From contig NZ_FNRO01000005.1 in the NCBI RefSeq assembly GCF_900107745.1, positions 244,294 through 308,293 on the forward strand: DNA of 64,000 bases, given 5' to 3'. Below the pieces are notes generated by a model. The model was not told the DNA's origin. It saw only the letters and a program-made list of their open reading frames with translations, and ran no database searches. Positions 28,211 to 36,484 of this stretch are shown in pieces (positions within the stretch are counted from its first letter, which is position 1; each line of letters opens with the position of its first letter). This stretch comes from Variovorax sp. YR216 (GTDB lineage: Bacteria; Pseudomonadota; Gammaproteobacteria; Burkholderiales; Burkholderiaceae_C). Made by a program: the position numbers and the translations under genes.

Positions 28211-28912
28211 TTACTTGATGTATTCGGACGTCGGCGTCTCCGCAGGCTTGCTCCACTTGTAGCGGATGCGCTGCACCGCTGCGCGGTAGAGGTTTTCCAT
28301 CGGCTTGGTGCCGTCGACGGTGAGCTCCAGGTCCTGGATGAGACCGTCGTGCACGCCGAAGGCCCAGCCGTGGATCGTGACCGACTGGTTGCGGGTCCAC
28401 GCGTCCTGCATCACCGTGCTGACCGCCACGTTGACCACCTGCTCCGCCACGTTCAGCTCGCACAGCGCGTTGGCGCGGTTTTCCTCCGGAATGGTGTCGA
28501 GCATCACATGGTGCCGGTCGCGCACATCCTGGATGTGGCGCAGCCAGTTGTCCGCGATGCCGATGCGCGCGCCTTCGAGCGCGGCCTGCACGCCCGAGCA
28601 GCCGTAGTGGCCGACCACCATGATGTGTTGCACCTTCAGCCGCTCCACGGCGAACTGGATCGCCGAGAGCGCATTCAGATCGGAATGCACCACGATGTTC
28701 GCCACGTTGCGATGCACGAAGACCTCGCCCGGCTCCAGTCCGGTGATCTGGTTCGCCGGCACGCGGCTGTCGGAGCAGCCGATCCACATGTACTTGGGCG
28801 TCTGCTGCTTCACCAGGCTGGTGAAGAAGCCGGGACGGTCGCGCTCCATGCGCGCCGACCAGGAGCGGTTGTGGGCGAACAGGTCTTCGAGGTTGTCTGT
28901 GGAGTTGTCCAT
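28211..28912 (-). CDS. can: Beta-class carbonic anhydrase
   Basis: A 233-residue zinc enzyme that interconverts CO2 and bicarbonate. The zinc ligands Cys46 (IGCSDSR), His102 and Cys105 (GHYGCSG), and the Asp48-Arg50 dyad are present. Length and the C-terminal helix pattern fit the Can/CynT group. It precedes aceK and may be cotranscribed with it; the MerR gene upstream is on the same strand with a 43-base gap. Confidence 0.95.
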   Translation of the reverse strand: MDNSTDNLEDLFAHNRSWSARMERDRPGFFTSLVKQQTPKYMWIGCSDSRVPANQITGLEPGEVFVHRNVANIVVHSDLNALSAIQFAVERLKVQHIMVVGHYGCSGVQAALEGARIGIADNWLRHIQDVRDRHHVMLDTIPEENRANALCELNVAEQVVNVAVSTVMQDAWTRNQSVTIHGWAFGVHDGLIQDLELTVDGTKPMENLYRAAVQRIRYKWSKPAETPTSEYIK

Positions 28913-28955
28913 GTGTGTCTTCTGATGATGGGGAAGTGGTGATGCGGCAGCGCGA

Positions 28956-29351
28956 TCAGCGCGCCTTCGGTTTCTCGGCCCGTGCCAGTGCGGCGCGTGC
29001 CTTCTTCTCCTGCGCGCGGATCTCGTCGATGTTGGCCTGCAGGTCCGTCAACTGCGCTTCGAGCTGCTGCCGGTGATTGCCGAGCACGCCCAGGAAGCGC
29101 TGCAATTGGGCCGCGGTGTCGCGCGGGCTGTCGTACATGTCGAGGATGTCCTTCGCCTCGGTGAGCGTCAGCCCCAGCCGCTTGGCGCGCAGCGTCAGCG
29201 TGAGCCGGGCGCGGTCGCGCGAGCTGTAGATGCGCTGCAGCCCCGCTCGCTCGGGCGACAGCAGGCCCATGTCCTCATAGAAACGGATCGCCCGCGTGGT
29301 GAGGTCGAACTCCTTCGCGAGCTCGCCGATGGTGAAGGTTTGTGACGGCAT
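28956..29351 (-). CDS. MerR-family regulator (LiuR-like)
   Basis: A 131-residue MerR-type regulator. It has the winged helix-turn-helix FTIGELAKEFDLTTRAIRFYEDMGLL and a coiled-coil tail (HRQQLEAQLTDLQANIDEIRAQEKKA) for dimerisation. The C-terminus has no cysteine cluster, so metal sensing is unlikely; the sequence resembles LiuR, which controls leucine and branched-chain acid breakdown in proteobacteria. It is divergent from the metallo-hydrolase gene with a 96-base gap that contains a 20-bp palindrome. Confidence 0.87.
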   Translation of the reverse strand: MPSQTFTIGELAKEFDLTTRAIRFYEDMGLLSPERAGLQRIYSSRDRARLTLTLRAKRLGLTLTEAKDILDMYDSPRDTAAQLQRFLGVLGNHRQQLEAQLTDLQANIDEIRAQEKKARAALARAEKPKAR

Positions 29352-29420
29352 GTAATCCGGATCGAAACGAGTGCGACAGCATGTTTGGGACGCACTGCCT
29401 ACAATGATGGCTCCTTGCCA

Positions 29421-29440
29421 TGACGTTTACGTTAACGTCA
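29421..29440. promoter_or_regulatory. Palindromic operator between MerR and metallo-hydrolase genes
   Basis: The 20-base sequence TGACGTTTACGTTAACGTCA is a near-perfect palindrome (seven-base arms TGACGTT / AACGTCA). It is of the kind bound by LiuR-type MerR regulators and lies 7 bases before the start codon of the metallo-hydrolase, where binding would block or remodel its promoter. Confidence 0.65.
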
Positions 29441-29447
29441 ATCGTAC

Positions 29448-30509
29448 ATGAACCTTCTCGAACGCGAACTCAAATACCCCCTCGGTGACACCCTGCCAGC
29501 CCCCGGCGAGGCGATCGAAGTGGCGCCCGGCGTGCGCTGGATCCGCATGGCGCTGCCCTTTGCGCTCGATCACATCAACCTCTGGCTGCTGCGCGACAAC
29601 ATCGACGGCGTGGACGGCTGGTCGGTGGTCGACACCTGCATTTCGCACGACGCGTCGCGCGCACAGTGGGAACAGATCTTCGAGACGCAGCTGCAGGGCC
29701 TGCCCGTCCTGCGCGTCATCGTGACCCACATGCACCCCGACCACATCGGTCTCGCCGACTGGCTGTGCAAGCGCTGGAATGCGCCGCTGTGGATCAGCTC
29801 GACCGACTACCACGTCGCGCGTGTGCTGACCACCGCGGGCGACACGCTCGCCGGCGGCGATGCGGCGGCCGACTTCTTCGCATCACACGGCCTCGTCGAT
29901 CCGGAAGCCGTCGCCCAGATCCGCGCGCGAACGAGCTACTACGCGAACATGGTGCCCGCCGTGCCCGCGTCCTTCGTCCGCATGCTGGACGGCGACATCG
30001 TCACGATCGGCGGCCGCGCATGGCGCTGCATCAGCGGCTACGGCCATGCGCCCGAGCACATCGCGCTCTACTGCGAAGAACTCAATGCGCTGCTCGGCGG
30101 CGACATGATGCTGCCGCGCATCTCGACCAACGTCAGCGTGCACGCGGGCGAGCCTGAAGCCAATTCGCTCAGGCTCTTCCTCGACAGCATCGAGCGCTTC
30201 AAGCAACTGCCGGAGGACGTGCTGGGCCTCCCCTCGCACGGCAAGCCCTTCACTGGCGTGCACCGGCGCGTGGAGCAACTGAAGGAACACCACCGCGACC
30301 GCCTCGCCGAGCTGCTCGAAGCCTGCGTCGCCAGGCCCCACAGCGCGGCGGAGGGATTGCCGATCCTCTTCAAGCGCGCCCTCGACCTGCACCAGATGAC
30401 TTTCGCGATGGGCGAAACCGTCGCGCACCTGCACCTGCTCTGGTTCTCGGGCCAGGTGCAGCGTCGACGCGGCGAAGACGGCGTCTATCGCTTCGGCGCC
30501 TTCAAATGA
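29448..30509 (+). CDS. MBL-fold metallo-hydrolase
   Basis: A 353-residue metallo-beta-lactamase-fold hydrolase. The metal motif H-x-H-x-D-H is at His94, His96, Asp98, His99 (THMHPDHIG), with further ligands in GYGHAPEHI and the aspartate in GGDMML. A C-terminal helical extension follows (EHHRDRLAELLEAC), as in the group often annotated as hydroxyacylglutathione hydrolase-like. Homologues are commonly under LiuR control with branched-chain acid genes, so a thioester or lactone of that pathway is a reasonable guess. No Shine-Dalgarno is visible. Its stop overlaps the next start (ATGA). Confidence 0.9.
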   Translation: MNLLERELKYPLGDTLPAPGEAIEVAPGVRWIRMALPFALDHINLWLLRDNIDGVDGWSVVDTCISHDASRAQWEQIFETQLQGLPVLRVIVTHMHPDHIGLADWLCKRWNAPLWISSTDYHVARVLTTAGDTLAGGDAAADFFASHGLVDPEAVAQIRARTSYYANMVPAVPASFVRMLDGDIVTIGGRAWRCISGYGHAPEHIALYCEELNALLGGDMMLPRISTNVSVHAGEPEANSLRLFLDSIERFKQLPEDVLGLPSHGKPFTGVHRRVEQLKEHHRDRLAELLEACVARPHSAAEGLPILFKRALDLHQMTFAMGETVAHLHLLWFSGQVQRRRGEDGVYRFGAFK

Positions 30510-31828
30510 GCGTGCTGGACCCGCTCCGCGCCGGCCAACTGGCCGGAGCGCGGCGGCTGGATCTCCGCGGTTGCGGGCTGACAGCCTTTCCGCGCGAAAT
30601 CTTCGAGCTCGCCCAGACGCTGGAGGTGCTCGACCTCTCCGGCAATGCGCTGAGCACGCTGCCCGACGACCTGCACCGGCTCGGGCAACTGCGCGTGCTG
30701 TTCTGCTCCGACAACCCTTTCACCGAAGTGCCGGCGGCGCTGGGGCGATGCGCCAGGCTCGAAATGCTCGCCTTCAAGGCCAACCGCATCCGCAGCGTGC
30801 CGGCCGAGTCGCTGCCGCCGCAGTTGCGCTGGCTGATCCTGACCAACAACCAGATCGAATCGCTGCCCGCGGAACTCGGCCGCCGGCCGCGACTGCAAAA
30901 GCTGATGCTCGCCGGGAACCGTCTGCGCGCACTGCCGCCCGAAATGGCCTCTTGCCAGGCGCTGGAGCTGGTCCGCATCTCCGCCAACGAGTTCGATGCA
31001 CTGCCCGGGTGGCTGCTTTCGCTGCCGCGCCTTTCCTGGCTGGCCTTCTCGGGCAATCCGTTCGACGAAGGGCCGGAAGTTGCCGCGATGAATGCGGTGC
31101 CGACCGAAGCAGTGCCATGGCGGCAACTCTCGCTGCAACACAAGCTGGGCGAAGGCGCCTCCGGCGTGATTCATCAAGCAGATTGGCAGCGCGCCGACGG
31201 CAGCACGCAGGCCGTCGCGGTCAAGCTCTTCAAGGGCGAAGTCACCAGCGACGGCTGGCCGCACAGCGAAATGGCCGCGTGCATCGCGGTCGACAGGCAT
31301 CCGAACCTCATCGAGGTGCTGGGCCGCATCCACGACCATCCGCAGGGCACGCCCGGCCTCGTGCTGAAGCTGGTCGATCCGTCGTTCCGCAATCTGGCGG
31401 GGCCGCCGAGTTTCCAGTCGTGCACACGCGATGTGTACGCCGACGACGCGCGCTGGTCCTTCGCGACCGCATGGCGCATGGCGGGCGGCATCGCCTCGGC
31501 GGTCGCACAACTGCACGAACACGGCGTCGTCCACGGCGACCTGTACGCGCACAACATGCTCTGGAACGGCCAAGGCGATGTGATGCTCGGCGACTTCGGC
31601 GCCGCGTGCTTCCTGCCGCGCGACGACGAAGCCACCAGCCGGACGCTCGAACGCATCGAGGCGCGGGCCTTCGGATGTTTGCTCGAAGAACTGCTGGCGC
31701 ATTGCGAACCCACCGAAGACGAGCAGGCGCGGCACACCCTTCTCGCGCAGCTCCAGTCGCGCTGCATGGCGACCGACATCGCAGCCCGCCCGGTTTTCGC
31801 AGAAATCGCCTCGCTCCTTTCCGCATGA
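30506..31828 (+). CDS. Leucine-rich-repeat protein kinase
   Basis: A 440-residue fusion. Residues 14-188 contain about seven leucine-rich repeats (pattern L-x-x-L-x-L-x-x-N-x-L-x-x-L-P), a module for binding proteins. Residues 207-440 are a protein-kinase-like domain: glycine loop GEGASGV (215-221), Lys240 in AVKLFK, Glu255, catalytic loop HGDLYAHN with Asp345 and Asn350, and DFG at 363-365. The C-lobe is short and there is HGD instead of HRD. No signal or membrane segment is seen. It overlaps the MBL gene (ATGA) and the pseudouridine synthase gene (ATGA), so the three are one coupled unit. Its target is unknown. Confidence 0.92.
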   Translation: MSVLDPLRAGQLAGARRLDLRGCGLTAFPREIFELAQTLEVLDLSGNALSTLPDDLHRLGQLRVLFCSDNPFTEVPAALGRCARLEMLAFKANRIRSVPAESLPPQLRWLILTNNQIESLPAELGRRPRLQKLMLAGNRLRALPPEMASCQALELVRISANEFDALPGWLLSLPRLSWLAFSGNPFDEGPEVAAMNAVPTEAVPWRQLSLQHKLGEGASGVIHQADWQRADGSTQAVAVKLFKGEVTSDGWPHSEMAACIAVDRHPNLIEVLGRIHDHPQGTPGLVLKLVDPSFRNLAGPPSFQSCTRDVYADDARWSFATAWRMAGGIASAVAQLHEHGVVHGDLYAHNMLWNGQGDVMLGDFGAACFLPRDDEATSRTLERIEARAFGCLLEELLAHCEPTEDEQARHTLLAQLQSRCMATDIAARPVFAEIASLLSA

Positions 31829-32745
31829 GCCGCTCGACCCAGCGCGCATCGCCGCTCCCCGTGCGCCACGGCGTGGGCCCGAGCTGCGTGGTGCTGCCCG
31901 CGGGCGACTGGCCGACGGTGCTCGACTACTTCGTGCACCGCTTCACCGCCGTGACGCGTCCGCAATGGCAGGCCCGCATGAGCGCGGGCGAGGTGGTCGA
32001 CGTGCAAGGCGTGCCGATCACCGAAACGCGGCGCTTCGAGCAACACCTGCGCATCTACTACTACCGCCAGCTCGATTCCGAACCCCGCGTGCCGTTCGAG
32101 GAGCAGGTGCTCTTCCGCGACGAGCACCTGCTCGCGGTGGACAAGCCGCACTTCCTCTCGATCTCGCCGGTCGGCAAGTACGTGCAGGAAACGCTGCTGG
32201 TGCGCCTCAAACGCAAGCTGGGCATCGACGAGCTCGTGCCGCTGCACCGCATCGACCGCGAGACGGCCGGCGTCATTCTCTTCTCGGTGCAGCGCGCCAG
32301 CCGGGGCGCGTATGTCCAGCTCTTCGCCGAACGCACCATTGAGAAGCGCTACGAGGCGATCGTGCATCGCCCCGCCGACTTCGCGCCGCCCGCCGTGCGC
32401 GCAAGCCGCCTCGTAGACGACGACACTCATTTCATGCGCATGCGCGAAGTGCCCGGCGAGCCCAATTCCGAGACGCACATCGAAGTGCTCGCCACCGGCG
32501 CGGACTGGGCGCATCTGTCGCTCTCGCCCGTCACCGGCCGCCGGCACCAGCTGCGAGTGCATTGCCACGCACTCGGCATGCCGATCCTCAACGACGCCAT
32601 CTACCCGGTGCTGCGCCCCGAAGGCACCGACGACTACGAGCGTCCGCTGCAACTGCTGGCGCGCGAGGTGCGTTTTCGCGACCCGCTCAGCGGCGCGGAG
32701 CGCTTCTTCGCCAGCAACCGGTCGCTCGCGCTGCCGCCTAGGTGA
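31825..32745 (+). CDS. RluA-family pseudouridine synthase
   Basis: A 306-residue enzyme that isomerises uridine in RNA. The catalytic motif HRIDRETAGV holds Asp144; LAVDKPHFLSISP and the late RRHQLRVHCHALGMPILND are family signatures. The N-terminal 90 residues form a diverged S4-like part. The family includes rRNA and tRNA modifiers; which site this one modifies cannot be told. The start overlaps the kinase stop (ATGA, 31825-31828). Confidence 0.92.
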   Translation: MSRSTQRASPLPVRHGVGPSCVVLPAGDWPTVLDYFVHRFTAVTRPQWQARMSAGEVVDVQGVPITETRRFEQHLRIYYYRQLDSEPRVPFEEQVLFRDEHLLAVDKPHFLSISPVGKYVQETLLVRLKRKLGIDELVPLHRIDRETAGVILFSVQRASRGAYVQLFAERTIEKRYEAIVHRPADFAPPAVRASRLVDDDTHFMRMREVPGEPNSETHIEVLATGADWAHLSLSPVTGRRHQLRVHCHALGMPILNDAIYPVLRPEGTDDYERPLQLLAREVRFRDPLSGAERFFASNRSLALPPR

Positions 32746-32802
32746 CGCGGCTCTCCGGCAGGCAGCACTAAGCTTGCGGCAGCTTCATCAGGAGACAACC
32801 GC

Positions 32803-33573
32803 ATGGACACCACCCGACTCTTCTCGCTCAAGGGCCGCACCGCCCTCATCACCGGCGGCTCGCGCGGCATCGGCCGCATGATCGCCGAAGGCTTTCTGGC
32901 GCAGGGCGCGCGCGTCTATATCTCGGCCCGCAAGGCCGACGCCTGCGACCAGACCGCGAAGGAGCTTTCCGCCTTCGGCCACTGCGTTTCGCTGCCGGCG
33001 GATGTCTCCACGCTCGAAGGCGCGCAGGCGCTCGTCGATGCCTACGCCAAGCATGAAGACAAGCTCGACATCCTCGTCAACAACGCCGGCGCAGCCTGGG
33101 GCGCGCCCTACGAAGAGTTCCCGGAAAGCGGCTGGGACAAGGTCGTCGATCTCAACCTGAAGACACCGTTCTTCCTGACCAAGGCGCTCACGCCGATGCT
33201 CAAGAAGGCCGCGACCGACCATCTCGCGAAGGTCATCAACATCGCGTCGATCGACGGCATCTCGGTCAATCCGCAGGAAACCTATTCGTACGCCGCCAGC
33301 AAGGCCGGCCTGATCCAGCTCACCCGCCGCATGGCGCTGCGCCTGGCGCAGGACCGCATCGTGGTCAGCGCGATCGCACCGGGCGCCTTCGCGTCGAACA
33401 TGAACAAGGAAGCGCGCGACCACGCCGACGAAGTCAAGGGCCACATCCCCGCCGGCCGCATCGGCGAGCCGGAAGACATGGCCGGCGCGGCGATCTACCT
33501 CGCCTCGCGCGCGGGCGACTATGTGATGGGCTCGACGCTCATCGTCGATGGCGGCGTGACGCACGCGCGCTGA
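32803..33573 (+). CDS. Short-chain dehydrogenase/reductase (RhlG/FabG-like)
   Basis: A 256-residue NAD(P)H-dependent oxidoreductase. It has the cofactor loop TGGSRGIG (17-24), NNAG (93-96), Ser149, and the Y-x3-K pair Tyr163/Lys167 in YAASK. The pattern SLKGRTALITGGSRGIG and the IDGISVNPQETYSY loop resemble the RhlG branch of beta-ketoacyl reductases. An AGGAGA precedes the ATG and a TAAGCT box lies about 30 bases upstream, so it likely has its own promoter. Substrate is a ketone or ketoacyl thioester, not assignable further. Confidence 0.92.
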   Translation: MDTTRLFSLKGRTALITGGSRGIGRMIAEGFLAQGARVYISARKADACDQTAKELSAFGHCVSLPADVSTLEGAQALVDAYAKHEDKLDILVNNAGAAWGAPYEEFPESGWDKVVDLNLKTPFFLTKALTPMLKKAATDHLAKVINIASIDGISVNPQETYSYAASKAGLIQLTRRMALRLAQDRIVVSAIAPGAFASNMNKEARDHADEVKGHIPAGRIGEPEDMAGAAIYLASRAGDYVMGSTLIVDGGVTHAR

Positions 33574-33631
33574 CGACGACTTCGACGAAGGCATGGGGCT
33601 GTTCGAGTTGCTCGGGGCGCTTCGGATTCAT

Positions 33632-33652
33632 GGCACTACCGCGGGTAGTGCC
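33632..33652. promoter_or_regulatory. Perfect inverted repeat before a small two-gene unit
   Basis: GGCACTACC and GGTAGTGCC are separated by GCG. There is no T-run after it on either strand. It lies 59 bases after the SDR stop and 83 bases before the next start, so it may be a regulator site for the small genes or a hairpin at the end of the SDR message. Confidence 0.4.
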
Positions 33653-33734
33653 GAAAAGACTCTTAGGTGAATCGAGCAACCACGCGCAAGATGCGAGATC
33701 GAGGCATCCCGATTCCTCGCAACAGGAAGACCCC

Positions 33735-34085
33735 ATGTTCCCCACCCGCGATCGTCGGGCATCGAAAGGCTCGGCCGATCTGGTGAGTTTGATGCCTCCG
33801 CCTGCTCTCCACCTGGTTCCCGCTCCTGACGAGAACCTGATCACCAGATACAGCCTTGTTTGTCACGAGACCAGGACGAAGGTCGTGGTGGGCGCCAATG
33901 GCTGCTACAGGACCGAGATGCTGTCTGCACTCGGAACAGACGACGCCCGGGAGGCGCTGTGCGCCTTCTTCATGCACAACCGCTCATATCCACTGGAGCT
34001 GCTCGCAGAGAACTGGGCGGAGGAGAGAAGCTTTCCTCTGTACCACGAGTTCTCGGATGGACTGGGCGAGGTAGTCGCCGAATGA
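33735..34085 (+). CDS. Hypothetical protein, 116 aa
   Basis: I do not recognise this protein. It is soluble, with a basic disordered start (residues 1-30), a compact middle (RYSLVCHETRTKVVVGANGCYRTEML) and an acidic end. AGGA lies 8 bases before the ATG at 33735; the frame is open to 33630, but no ribosome site is seen there. Its stop overlaps the start of the next small gene as ATGA, which supports both being real. Base composition is less GC-rich than the flanking genes. Confidence 0.65.
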   Translation: MFPTRDRRASKGSADLVSLMPPPALHLVPAPDENLITRYSLVCHETRTKVVVGANGCYRTEMLSALGTDDAREALCAFFMHNRSYPLELLAENWAEERSFPLYHEFSDGLGEVVAE

Positions 34086-34300
34086 CCTATTTCGCCATCG
34101 AAGTCGTCGGTGGATTCGCGATCGCCCTCAGCCTCGGCGTGCTGTGCTGGTTGCTCGCACGCGCGCTCAAGGTCCAGCATCGCGCCAACAAGCAGTTGCG
34201 GCTGACCCGCGAAATGCGGCGCGCATTCGAGGACGAGTTCCAACCATTCCCGGCGCTGTTCCCCGGTGGCCCGGTTCCCGCACCGCCGCGGCATCCATGA
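34082..34300 (+). CDS. Small single-pass membrane protein, 72 aa
   Basis: A 72-residue protein with one N-terminal transmembrane helix (AIEVVGGFAIALSLGVLCWLLARAL) and a basic then proline-rich cytoplasmic tail (RANKQLRLTREMRRAFEDEF; PGGPVPAPPRHP). I do not recognise it. It is coupled to the preceding gene by an ATGA overlap at 34082-34085, so the two probably work together, perhaps as a membrane anchor and a soluble partner. Confidence 0.6.
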   Translation: MTYFAIEVVGGFAIALSLGVLCWLLARALKVQHRANKQLRLTREMRRAFEDEFQPFPALFPGGPVPAPPRHP

Positions 34301-34360
34301 CCGATTGATCAAGTTCACGCTCAGCCGCCAGGCGCATCCAGGGCCCCGAAGCCCTCAATG

Positions 34361-34386
34361 AAAAAAGCTCCCGAAGGAGCTTCTTT
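34361..34386. terminator. Bidirectional terminator between small operon and RRM gene
   Basis: AAGCTCC and GGAGCTT close on a CGAA tetraloop with AAAAA on the left and TTCTTT on the right. It ends the minus-strand RRM gene (T-run TTTTTT on that strand) and can also serve the convergent plus-strand genes. Confidence 0.85.
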
Positions 34387-34404
34387 GATGACGCTGCAAG
34401 GCGC

Positions 34405-34791
34405 TCAGTATCCGCCGCGACCACCGCCATTGCGATTGCCGCCGCCATATCCGCCACCGCCGCCACCATAACCACCGCTGCGACCACCGCCGCCGCCACC
34501 GCCATAGCCGCCACCGCCATAGCCGCCGCCTCCGGAACGCGGCTCCATCGGGCGAGCCTCATTGACGGTCAGGTTGCGGCCGCCCAGCGAACGGCCATTC
34601 AGACCTTCGATGGCCGCCAGCGCTTCCGCGTCGGTGCCCATTTCGACAAAGCCGAAGCCTTTGGAGCGGTCGGTATCACGCTCGATCATGACCTTGGCAC
34701 TGGCGACCGACCCGTATTGGCCGAAAGCCTGTTCAAGGTCGTTGTCGCGCACGGAGTAGGCGAGATTGCCCACGTAAAGTTTCTTGCCCAT
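34405..34791 (-). CDS. RRM RNA-binding protein with glycine-rich tail
   Basis: A 128-residue RNA-binding protein. Residues 3-80 are one RNA recognition motif with RNP2 (LYVGNL, 5-10) and RNP1 (KGFGFVEM, 44-51). Residues 86-128 are almost entirely Gly, Tyr, Arg and Asn, an RGG-like tail. Proteins of this kind in bacteria are small cold- or stress-responsive RNA binders; the glycine-rich tail can promote RNA annealing or condensates. AGGAG precedes the start. The next 200 bases upstream hold no gene and probably contain its promoter and leader. Confidence 0.95.
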   Translation of the reverse strand: MGKKLYVGNLAYSVRDNDLEQAFGQYGSVASAKVMIERDTDRSKGFGFVEMGTDAEALAAIEGLNGRSLGGRNLTVNEARPMEPRSGGGGYGGGGYGGGGGGGRSGGYGGGGGGYGGGNRNGGGRGGY

Positions 34792-34994
34792 TGAGGACTC
34801 CTAATTCAAACCACCAAACATGAAGCGGTGGAGTTAAGAGTCACAACAGCAATGCGCTGTGGCGCGAAGACGATCACCGGATCACGAACCTGACAGTGGA
34901 ACGGCCAGGAACGCCCCAGTATTGTCCTCCAATGGGGCGGATTTGGGAAATCGGACCCGGCGAACCGCCGCTCGGCAGGTCGTCCATGACGGAA

Positions 34995-36080
34995 TCAGGA
35001 GCGCGGCAGGAAGTTCATGGGCACGCGGCCGGCGCTTCCGGCCTGCACCACGCGGTGGATGAAGTCGAGCTTCTCGATCACCGGCGGGACCACGATGAAC
35101 GGATAGCTGTCATGCGCGCCGAGACTGCGGTCCATCGCGTTGATGAACTGCGAGACCGGCAGCCATTGCAGGACGATGGGCTCGCGGATGGATTCGGCGT
35201 TCAGGTCGAGCGGGCGCACCTTCAGGGCGGGACCGGACGGCGACGCCAGCTCCAGGTGCGTGCCCCAGGAGGCGGCGGTTTCCAGACCGTCCACCATGTG
35301 CAGGTAGTGCGCCCAGGTCTCGGCCCAGTCCTCCCACGGATGCGAGCTCGCGTACGCGCTGATGAAGCGCTGGGGCCAATCCGCGATCGGCCACGCATAG
35401 TGTGTCTTCAACGCCGATTCGTAGTCCGCGCGCTCGTCGCCGAAAAGCGAGCGGAACTCTTCGATCCAAGGCGTGCCGCGCACCAGCCGGTCCCAGTAGT
35501 AGTGGCCGATCTCGTGGCGGAAGTGACCCAGCAGCGTGCGGCTGGGCTCGTGCATCGACTGGCGGATGTACTCGCGGCGCGCATCGTCCGCCTCGGCGAT
35601 GTTGAGCGTGATGACGCCTTCGTCGTGCCCGGTGAGCACATGCTCCTGCGGGTTCACCTGCTCGAGAAACTCGAACGACAGGCCGTTGACGGGGTCCTCG
35701 AGCTTGTTCGGCGTCGGCAGCACGAGTTCGATCAGCGTGTAGAAAAGACGGCGCTTGGCCTGTTCGAGCGCGGCCCAATACCCGTGGTTCTCCGGCTTGG
35801 CCAGCGCGGGAATCGTGTGCGTCGTCCGGCACGACAGGCAAAACCGATGGCGGGTGGACGAAGGCACCATCCAGTTGCACACATTCGCCTGGCGGTTGGC
35901 GCACGGCCTGTATGCGGGACCTTCCGGGCCCAGCCGGCGCCATGAATCGTCGCTCGACTCCTCGAAGGCGAGCATGCGCTGCTCATCCGGTACGTAGCCG
36001 AGGCTCGAACCGCAGGCCTCGCAGCGCAGGTTCTCGAAGAAGACGCGATTGCCGCATTTCGAGCAGGTCATCTGCTTCAT
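34995..36080 (-). CDS. Zinc-ribbon putative metallopeptidase
   Basis: A 361-residue protein of the family annotated as zinc-binding metallopeptidase with an N-terminal zinc ribbon. Metal sites: Cys6, Cys9, Cys20, Cys23 in the first ribbon; Cys60, Cys68, Cys81, Cys84 in a second set; and the peptidase-like H-E-x-x-H at His189, Glu190, His193 (RHEIGHYYWD). A further acidic histidine segment (WEDWAETWAHYLHM) could provide the third ligand. No signal peptide. The substrate of the family is unknown. It is 28 bases downstream of a small conserved-looking gene on the same strand. Confidence 0.88.
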   Translation of the reverse strand: MKQMTCSKCGNRVFFENLRCEACGSSLGYVPDEQRMLAFEESSDDSWRRLGPEGPAYRPCANRQANVCNWMVPSSTRHRFCLSCRTTHTIPALAKPENHGYWAALEQAKRRLFYTLIELVLPTPNKLEDPVNGLSFEFLEQVNPQEHVLTGHDEGVITLNIAEADDARREYIRQSMHEPSRTLLGHFRHEIGHYYWDRLVRGTPWIEEFRSLFGDERADYESALKTHYAWPIADWPQRFISAYASSHPWEDWAETWAHYLHMVDGLETAASWGTHLELASPSGPALKVRPLDLNAESIREPIVLQWLPVSQFINAMDRSLGAHDSYPFIVVPPVIEKLDFIHRVVQAGSAGRVPMNFLPRS

Positions 36081-36108
36081 GGCGACCTTTCAGTCTCAAT
36101 GCGCGGCA

Positions 36109-36318
36109 TCAACGACGCCTCTTGCTGCGCGTGGTGCGCGTCGATTTGGGCGGTGCGGTCCATAGCTTGATCCATTCCGAGCTTGCTGAGGACGCGGCCG
36201 AGGTGGCCGCGCGTCTTGCTTCCGCCGTCATTCGCCCTCGCGCGGAACCGGCGGCCGAGTTGGCCGCACTGAGCCACATGCTCATGAAGGGGTTCTTCTT
36301 CAACCAGGGATTGGACAT
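36109..36318 (-). CDS. Small basic protein, 69 aa
   Basis: A 69-residue protein starting MSNPWLKKNPFMSMWLSAANSA, then an alanine/serine-rich helix and a strongly basic end (TRTTRSKRRR). The opening is like short proteins I associate with Burkholderiales genomes, but I cannot name a function. GGAGA lies just before ATG 36318. It is followed after 28 bases by the metallopeptidase gene, so they are likely cotranscribed. The tail could bind nucleic acid. Confidence 0.65.
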   Translation of the reverse strand: MSNPWLKKNPFMSMWLSAANSAAGSARGRMTAEARRAATSAASSASSEWIKLWTAPPKSTRTTRSKRRR

Positions 36319-36466
36319 GTCGCTCTCCGGTGATTGCAACCGGTCATCTTGCGGTCTCCACCCCGACGGCGCCAGAGAGATTGGCCCGTGGCGGTGTGGG
36401 AGCAGACGCCATGTGCGTTTGAATCACCCCATCAACTCACATTCGTCCCCCTTACGCAATCACAAT

Positions 36467-36484
36467 CGAGTTCAATAGAACTCG
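36467..36484. promoter_or_regulatory. Perfect palindrome in a divergent intergenic region
   Basis: CGAGTTC and GAACTCG are separated by AATA. It lies in the 242-base gap between the divergent genes at 36318 and 36561, 77 bases before the latter. A second hairpin, ATGCCG/CGGCAT (36517-36533), is closer to the start. Confidence 0.4.

Noticed and set aside
30571..32745. A 724-residue frame covering the kinase and pseudouridine synthase genes
   Set aside because: The first two thirds are out-of-frame Arg/Ala-rich sequence; the kinase frame has clear LRR and kinase motifs, and the synthase starts at 31825.
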